The position numbers were made by a program, and so were the translations under genes. A stretch of DNA of 64,000 nucleotides from JARRPM01 sp963765545 (GTDB taxonomy: Bacteria > Pseudomonadota > Gammaproteobacteria > Pseudomonadales > Halieaceae), in contig CAVXWW010000009.1 of assembly GCA_963765545.1 (NCBI GenBank), forward strand, positions 766,700 to 830,699, in the 5' to 3' direction. The first letter of the stretch is position 1. Each line of letters begins with the position of its first letter. Positions 58,597-64,000 of the stretch are shown here, piece after piece. The notes under the pieces were generated by a model. It had not been told where the DNA came from, searched no databases, and was given only the letters and a program-made list of their open reading frames with translations.

Positions 58597-60390
58597 ATGA
58601 TCAAAAAACGACTTATGCTGGATCTTCCGCGGATTGCGCTGTTGGCAGTCGCAATGTTTGGGCAGATGGCTTATGCCGCGAACGCACCACAGCAGAATCA
58701 ACCCAATATCCTGTTACTGGTGGGCGATGACATTTCCTTTGGTGACCTGGGAATCAGCGGCGGGGTTACGCAAACACCCGTGCTGGACCGGCTCGCAAAC
58801 GAAGGCGTGATGTTTACCCGCTTTCACGCTTCGCCGGTATGTTCGGTGTCCAGGGGCATGCTCCTGACCGGCAACGATCCGATAGATATCGGGCTCGCGG
58901 CCTTTGACTACGCACTCTATCCGCCCGCAGCGGGCAAGCCGGGCTATGAGTCTTACCTGACAAGAACCACTACAGTGACCATTGCCGAATTGCTGCGCGA
59001 TGCCGGGTACCGGACCTACATGACCGGCAAATGGCACCTGGGCGGTGCGCATGGCGGTGAGGGTCCGCACGACTGGGGCTTTGATCACAGCTACTCGATT
59101 TATACCGGGGGCGCCAATCACTGGAATTCCGGTGTATTTCATGTCGATACGCATAACCCGGAAGTGATGGCACAGGTCAAGGCCGGGAAGATTCCGCAGG
59201 AGCCTTACTTCGAGGACGGCAAGCGCGTCGAGCGACCGCAGGGCATCTACTCTGACGACCTCTGGACGGGCAAGCTGCTGCAGTATCTCGAACGGGAACG
59301 CCAGTCTGGCAAGCCGTTCTTTGCTTACGTGGCCTACACCACGGCCCATGCGCCCCTGCAGGCCCCCGATTTTCTTATTGATAAATACGTCGATCACTAC
59401 CTTAAGCTGGGCTATGCGGGCCTCAAGCAGGCGCGCTTTGAGGCCCAGAAACGCCTGGGACTGATACCACCGGACGCAGTTTTCCCGGATACCACAAAAA
59501 ACCAACTTTTGCATTCCTGGGAGGAGCTTAGCGATCAAGAGAAGTATGTCGAGGCCCGCAGTATGGCCACCTACTCGGCGATGATGGAATCCCAGGATTA
59601 CCACATTGGTATGTTATTGAATTATCTCAGGGAGACCGGCGAGCTGGACAACACGCTGATCATTTACCTTGCGGACAATGGCCCCGAGGGCCTTGGTCTT
59701 ACTGGCGAGCTGAGCAACGCCGGCGCCACGCGCTGGGTGCTGTCCAACTTCAGCCAGGACCCGGCCGATATCGGCCGGGGCAATGCCTTCGCGTTCATCG
59801 GCGCCGACATGGCGAATGCCTCTACCGGTGGTTTGCAGTGGTGGAAATGGTTCATTGGCGAAGGTGGTGTGCGCGTACCGATGGTAATCGTGCCGCCAAA
59901 AAATACGCGCTCTGCGCTCGCCGGGGACAAAACCGGCGCCTACGCGAATATACGGGATATCCCCATGACGATTCTCGATTATGCCGGTGTCACCCACCCC
60001 GGCACGCAATACGGTGAGCGAGCCCTGCGCAGCCCCACTGGTATTTCCATACGGCCCTTCCTGCAAGGTGACTCCAGGGTCACTCGCAGCGAAGAGCAGT
60101 GGATTGCCTTCGAGCTTTTCGGTAACGGCTATATCGTCAGTGGCGATTATAAGGCCATGCGGGTCAGACCGGGCATGTATGGGGACGGACAGTGGCACCT
60201 GTTTAACATCATGCATGATCCAGGCGAGACCCGACCACTGGACGAGGAGCAACCTGAGCGCCTCGCGGCCATGGTTGATACCTACCAGAATTGGGCAGCA
60301 GAAAAGGGAATTGTCGAAGTCCGCGATGACTGGAGCCCCTGGCACGGTTTCCCCGAGGACAGAGCGAAACAGCAACAGGCTGTTCAATAG
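58597..60390 (+). CDS. Exported arylsulfatase-like sulfatase with CSVSR in place of CxPSR
   Basis: The 597-residue protein has a signal peptide (..LPRIALLAVAMFGQMAYA), then QPNILLLVGDDISFGDLGIS (metal Asp pair), the sulfatase signature CSVSRGMLLTGN, MTGKWHLGG and a second metal site LADNGPEGLG. The formylglycine-forming motif is normally C-x-P/A-x-R; here Val replaces Pro, so Cys conversion may be inefficient or the residue may differ in mechanism. Substrates of such enzymes include sulfated polysaccharides, steroids or aryl sulfates. I chose the ATG at 58597 as the signal peptide begins there. The following genes are decayed. Confidence 0.88.
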   Translation: MIKKRLMLDLPRIALLAVAMFGQMAYAANAPQQNQPNILLLVGDDISFGDLGISGGVTQTPVLDRLANEGVMFTRFHASPVCSVSRGMLLTGNDPIDIGLAAFDYALYPPAAGKPGYESYLTRTTTVTIAELLRDAGYRTYMTGKWHLGGAHGGEGPHDWGFDHSYSIYTGGANHWNSGVFHVDTHNPEVMAQVKAGKIPQEPYFEDGKRVERPQGIYSDDLWTGKLLQYLERERQSGKPFFAYVAYTTAHAPLQAPDFLIDKYVDHYLKLGYAGLKQARFEAQKRLGLIPPDAVFPDTTKNQLLHSWEELSDQEKYVEARSMATYSAMMESQDYHIGMLLNYLRETGELDNTLIIYLADNGPEGLGLTGELSNAGATRWVLSNFSQDPADIGRGNAFAFIGADMANASTGGLQWWKWFIGEGGVRVPMVIVPPKNTRSALAGDKTGAYANIRDIPMTILDYAGVTHPGTQYGERALRSPTGISIRPFLQGDSRVTRSEEQWIAFELFGNGYIVSGDYKAMRVRPGMYGDGQWHLFNIMHDPGETRPLDEEQPERLAAMVDTYQNWAAEKGIVEVRDDWSPWHGFPEDRAKQQQAVQ

Positions 60391-60437
60391 ATACAGAACC
60401 ACTCCATAGGCTGAAGCCTCTTAAAGGAAACAACGCA

Positions 60438-61364
60438 ATGTCTTATCCAGTAAACTGGTTTGAACGTTTTAACGCAGCCTTTGTCCTCGCGATCACTCCC
60501 GAGATGCGCAAAGTAAAGGCCGCGCAGGGTGCGCGTCCCAAGCGCCTTCCGGAAGGGAAAATCAATATGCCTCTGGAACGGCGCAAAATCACCGGTGTGG
60601 ATGTGCGTATTGCCCTTGGAGGTAACTCCGATGGGCCGACTCTGCTGATGCTGTGCCCGCTGCCCCAGAGCATCGTTGCGTTCGAGCCGATCTGGCAGCT
60701 GCTCAAGGGCCGCTACAATCTCGTGGCGCTTGATCTGCCCGGCTTCGGGGGTAGCGCTGGCGGCGAGGAATTTATGACTTTCGAGGCGCAGGGCAAGTTC
60801 CTGAACGGCTTTGTAACTGAACTGGGACTATCCGGATTTCACATCATCGGGCCTGACGTTGGCATGAGCGCCGCTCTGCACTATGTGACTCACTTCGACC
60901 ATACCGTAGCAAGCCTGATTATCGGCGACGGTCCCGGTGTTGCGCCTTCACTCAACGGCAGTGTGATCGACAAGCTGGTCAACTCGTCATTCTGGCGGAC
61001 CGTATTTACGATCGCCGGCTCAGGCCCGTTCGTCGACGCCGGCAACTAGCTGGGGTATGTCAACTATGTGCCGCACCAGGCCGAAGTGCGTGACTACGTC
61101 AAATCCTACAAGGGCCGGATGGACCTATTACCCAATGGTTCAAGGGGTATCCCCAGAGCCTGGAGACGGTAGACCCGCTGCTGAAAAAAATTGAACTGCC
61201 AGTACAGATTTTCTGGGGCGACCTGGACGAGCGTGTACGTCGACAACGCCAATGTACTTGAGCGACGCCTGCCCAGGAGTGGGCTGCGGGTGTTCGAGCA
61301 GTGCGGTCACTATTGGTATCAGGATCGGGCTCACGAATTTGCGCAAATGGTTTCCGCTGGGTAG
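60438..61364 (+). pseudogene. Alpha/beta hydrolase, nonsense and frameshift mutations
   Basis: The first part reads MSYPVNWFERFNAAFVLAIT.., LVALDLPGFGGSAGGEEFMT.., then GPFVDAGN and an in-frame TAG at 61047, after which LGYVNYVPHQAEVRDYVKSY continues in the same frame. Frame then changes near 61130 to ITQWFKGYPQSLETVDPLLK, and near 61230 to YVDNANVLERRLPRSGLRVF, ending with AHEFAQMVSAG and a stop at 61364. One nonsense codon and two frameshifts make a pseudogene. It resembles haloalkane-dehalogenase or epoxide-hydrolase-like proteins. Confidence 0.85.
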
Positions 61365-62309
61365 ACAGGAAGATATCAAACTATATGACGAGTATTACCG
61401 TGACAATACAGCGTGTGACGAGGTGCAGCAGTTACTACCAACAGAATACCGTTGGCAGGACGGCTTTGGCCCCGAGGAGGAATATCGACCCTGGCGCGGT
61501 AGCCCTGTCCACGTCGAGCGATTTCCGAATCCGGACGCCAGCCATAAGGTTATTCTGCTGGCGGTTCGGCACTAACAGCCGCCTGCTCAACCTGATGCCG
61601 GGGCACCGCTGGCCCGAGCCGGGTATGAAGTGGTCGCTGCCGACATGCCGTATTACGGTATGACCGACAATCGAGAGACACGGATTACCTGGGAAGACTG
61701 GGGGAGATGGCGCGGAGCTGGTTCGATCCGAAATCGCGAAAGACGGCAAGCCGGGTGCTCTACGGGCTGAGCGCTGGTGGCATGCTGGCCTATGATATAG
61801 CGGCCCTGACCCGCCAGGTCAGCGGCATCATGGGCATGTGCTTCATCGACTCAGGTTCGCCCCTGGCGCGTCGTCGTATGTCTGACCGCCCTGGGATGAA
61901 TGAGATCTCCTTCAAGATGCTGCCGCTGTTGCCGGCATCGCTTATGGGCGCATACGCTTGCCGATGAGTACCTGGTCAAGATGAACGCCCTGGTTAACGA
62001 TGCCCAGGCACTGAAGCTGCTTTTGCGCGACGGGTGCTCCGCTGGCGCCAGCGTGAGTCTGGAATTTGTCAACAGCATAATCCAGCATCAATCGGCTATC
62101 GCATTTGAAGACTTCGACCTGTGTCCCATCATCCTCCTGCAACCCGGCGAAGATCGCTGGAAACCTTTCCTGTTACCGAGCCCTTTTGGGAGCGGGTTGG
62201 CTGGCCCAAACAGATGGTTACCCTGGACAACGCTAGCCACTATCCCATCGAACAGCCGGGACTGGATAAGATACGGGATCCCCTGGTGGATTTCATCCGG
62301 TCAATTTGA
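61365..62309 (+). pseudogene. Second alpha/beta hydrolase, multiply frameshifted
   Basis: The pieces are RQEDIKLYDEYYRDNTACDE.., LPTEYRWQDGFGPEEEYRPW, MARSWFDPKSRKTASRVLYG, LSAGGMLAYDIAALTRQVSG (nucleophile elbow GLSAGG), ADEYLVKMNALVNDAQALKL, SLEFVNSIIQHQSAIAFEDF and VTEPFWERVGWPKQMVTLDN, ending LVDFIRSI at 62309. At least four frame changes occur. No start codon is clear. It is likely the remains of an exported or cytosolic hydrolase of the same operon. Confidence 0.8.
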
Positions 62310-62345
62310 ACCGTTCGGGGATATACTTGCAGGGGAAAGGTAAAA

Positions 62346-63684
62346 ATGCGATATCCGAGAGGGCAGGTGATAGCGTTGCTTTCCGTTGCCACATTCACGG
62401 GCATATTTTTTTCCTCGCGATCGCTGCTTGCCCAGGACTCTCCCGGCGGTCACAAACCGAGGGTGAAATGATCCTCGAGAAGCCGGTTAAACTGAAAACC
62501 GATACCCTTCTAGACGATGGTGCGACCATCGACCTGCAACTGACAACACCATCCTGCGGGACGTGACCATTAAAAGGAAGGGTGACTCCGGGCAGGTTTC
62601 CTTGGGGCCACTCAGTATCTGGATCGGCGCTAACATCAGCTACGACCTGTACGAAATTAACGAAATTTACAATTATGGTAACGGGGGTGGCACGGATGTC
62701 GGGCAAAAGACTCGACATCTGGAGGGTACCTTGCGCTCTCGGTTGCGGGACTGGGGTGAGATCAAGGCGCAATATGACGTAGAGGCAGGCAACTGGACGG
62801 ACCTCTATCTGCGCTGGGTATCGCGACTGACGCCGAGACCCTACACGATTACCGTAGGCAACCAGAAGGAGCCCATGGGCTTGGCCTGGCTTGGAGGCGG
62901 CACCTCGGAAACCGCCCAGGAACTTGCAGCTCCGTCGAAAGCTTTCGGCGACTGGCGCAGTTTTGGCGTGCGGGTTCACCGGGCGTTCAACCTGGGGGCC
63001 GCCGATCGCGCTTTTGGTTTCTGGAAAGGTGATGACGCCGCGGTAACCACCTCGCTGGGGGTATTCACCGAGGATATCAACAGCAGCAATGGTACCTCTG
63101 TCGCGGTTACCGGGCGTGCGACAGCGGGGCGCAGAAAAGGGTACAGCAGCACACACCTGGGTTTTTCCGGCTCCCTGCGGCAGGCGAAGGGTAACTACGA
63201 TAAGGTAAGTTTTCGCCCGGAGATATACGAAGCAGACAAAATCGTTCTGGCGCGCCCGGATGCCGATACACTCGCTGTCGGAGCGTTGGAAGCAGCGCAC
63301 GGCCATGGGGCTTTACAGTTGCAGGCAGAGGCGTATCTGGCCAATTACGCTGGCAATGTGGATGGTTACGGCACCGGCGGCTACGTGCAGGTGGGCTGGG
63401 TTGTTGTCGGTCAGGGCCGCAGCTACCAGACCGATTGGGGTGTGCTTGCGCCCATTCGACCTGTTGAAATACCCATGTCATTGAAGTCTTCTCGCGTTTC
63501 AGCCACACCCGCGGAGAAGATGATGTGAACGGGTGGAATGCCTACAACTCGTTGACGCTGGGTGCCAATGTCTATTTTCGCAAGATCACGTGTAGTGTTA
63601 ATGCTCTGTACGGCAGACCAGGGATGAATCGAGGGGGAAGATGACGGATTTGGGGTAGTTGCCCGGGCGCGGTTTCTTTTTTAA
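62346..63684 (+). pseudogene. Phosphate-selective-type porin, frameshifted
   Basis: It begins with a signal peptide (MRYPRGQVIALLSVATFTGI.., LLAQDSPGGHKPRV). Frames then shift to EMILEKPVKLKTDTLLDDGA, and to ILRDVTIKRKGDSGQVSLGP, after which SRLRDWGEIKAQYDVEAGNW, YTITVGNQKEPMGLAWLGGG and AHGHGALQLQAEAYLANYAG fit OprP/OprO-like porins. Another shift gives FSRFSHTRGEDDVNGWNAYN and SLTLGANVYFRKI; the last piece ends VVARARFLF with the terminal Phe at 63684. At least three frameshifts break it. It is the end of the decayed part of the locus. Confidence 0.85.
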
Positions 63685-63795
63685 ACGGCGTAGCGGGTTT
63701 GATAATACTTGCTCGTTCCGCAGTCCCACCAAGGACGACATATCTCCGGTGCACGGTCAATTTTCGGCCACCTACGCCAGGATGCGCCAGCCGTT

Positions 63796-63872
63796 ACCGC
63801 CAAGTTAACGTCCCGAAATTGATAGAATCGGTCCACGAACTCCCATAAGCCCCACCGACTCCCATTCGCCAT
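63796..63872 (+). mobile_element. IS6-family left-end remnant
   Basis: ACCGCCAAGTTAACGTCCCG, AAATTGATAGAATCGGTCC and the following degenerate start region resemble the left end of other IS6 copies (for example 108-160). No transposase core is present. The sequence to 64000 after it was not recognised. Confidence 0.5.
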
Positions 63873-64000
63873 CCACAAGTTTGGCAGCAACGCATTGCAG
63901 CCATCTGGTAGCTCAGATACTCTCAGGGCGACCGGCGCTGTGCATTCACACATGGGACTCTCATGAAATAGAGCTCATAGATTGAAAACCCGTGACCGTG

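Noticed and set aside
58714..60402. Minus-strand frames of 296 and 262 codons in the sulfatase gene
   Set aside because: Shadows of the sulfatase coding strand; no domain recognised.
1..64000. rRNA operon, complete tRNA, prophage or conjugative module
   Set aside because: No 16S/23S signatures, cloverleaf tRNA, phage structural or conjugation genes were seen in the window.

Overview
The window looks like a piece of a chromosome from a marine or aquatic gammaproteobacterium. The evidence is indirect: moderately high GC, a broken PEP-CTERM protein, AraC-controlled acyl-CoA catabolism, an exported sulfatase, Tat-exported peptidases, pta-ackA, LtrA, a YiaV/YiaW pair and a HigB/HigA pair. A Halieaceae/Spongiibacteraceae-like cell is my guess; no rRNA or complete tRNA gene is present to test it.

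The striking feature is insertion-sequence load and gene decay. I recognise six IS6-family copies or remnants, four copies or remnants of one integrase-core (rve) element ('group A'), four of a second one ('group B'), one IS30, and one complete plus one truncated IS110. Most are broken, nested or internally deleted. They separate short islands of intact genes.

Layout. 0-1 kb: broken IS6 carrying two 28-bp hairpin insertions. 1-6.4 kb: small exported proteins, two of them paralogues, a META-domain protein, a broken PEP-CTERM protein and a glutaredoxin. 6.7-8.4 kb: sulfotransferase and a carboxymuconolactone-decarboxylase-like gene. 9-18 kb: an IS-rich zone with a 912-bp duplicate of sequence from 28.4 kb, a DUF1330 gene, an IS110/group B composite, a beta-propeller protein and nested IS6/IS30/group A elements. 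18-25 kb: TolB-N/TPR membrane protein, AraC regulator divergent from a DUF3299 + metallo-beta-lactamase pair, and DUF3302 + HlyD. 25.5-32 kb: SDR, a nonsense-mutated Cys-repeat protein, amidohydrolase, and a TetR-crotonase-DUF1993-GST operon. 32.5-37.3 kb: ackA-pta, a deazaflavin/F420-type oxidoreductase-like gene and a thioesterase. 38-44 kb: a predicted outer-membrane protein and an exported amidohydrolase-M19-M81 peptidase cluster. 45.6-46.2 kb: higBA. 46.7-52.1 kb: an exported receptor-like/CHAT protease, a lipoprotein, an HExxH protease and a small exported protein. 52.3-63.7 kb: LtrA, then an AraC-linked locus (enoyl-CoA hydratase, CoA transferase, outer-membrane protein, sulfatase) whose downstream hydrolases and porin are all pseudogenes.

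The best candidates for undescribed biology are the exported CHAT/HExxH protease neighbourhood (46.7-52.1 kb), the 28-bp hairpin inserts with paired base changes in the IS6 genes, and IS110 3' ends at both termini of a group B element.
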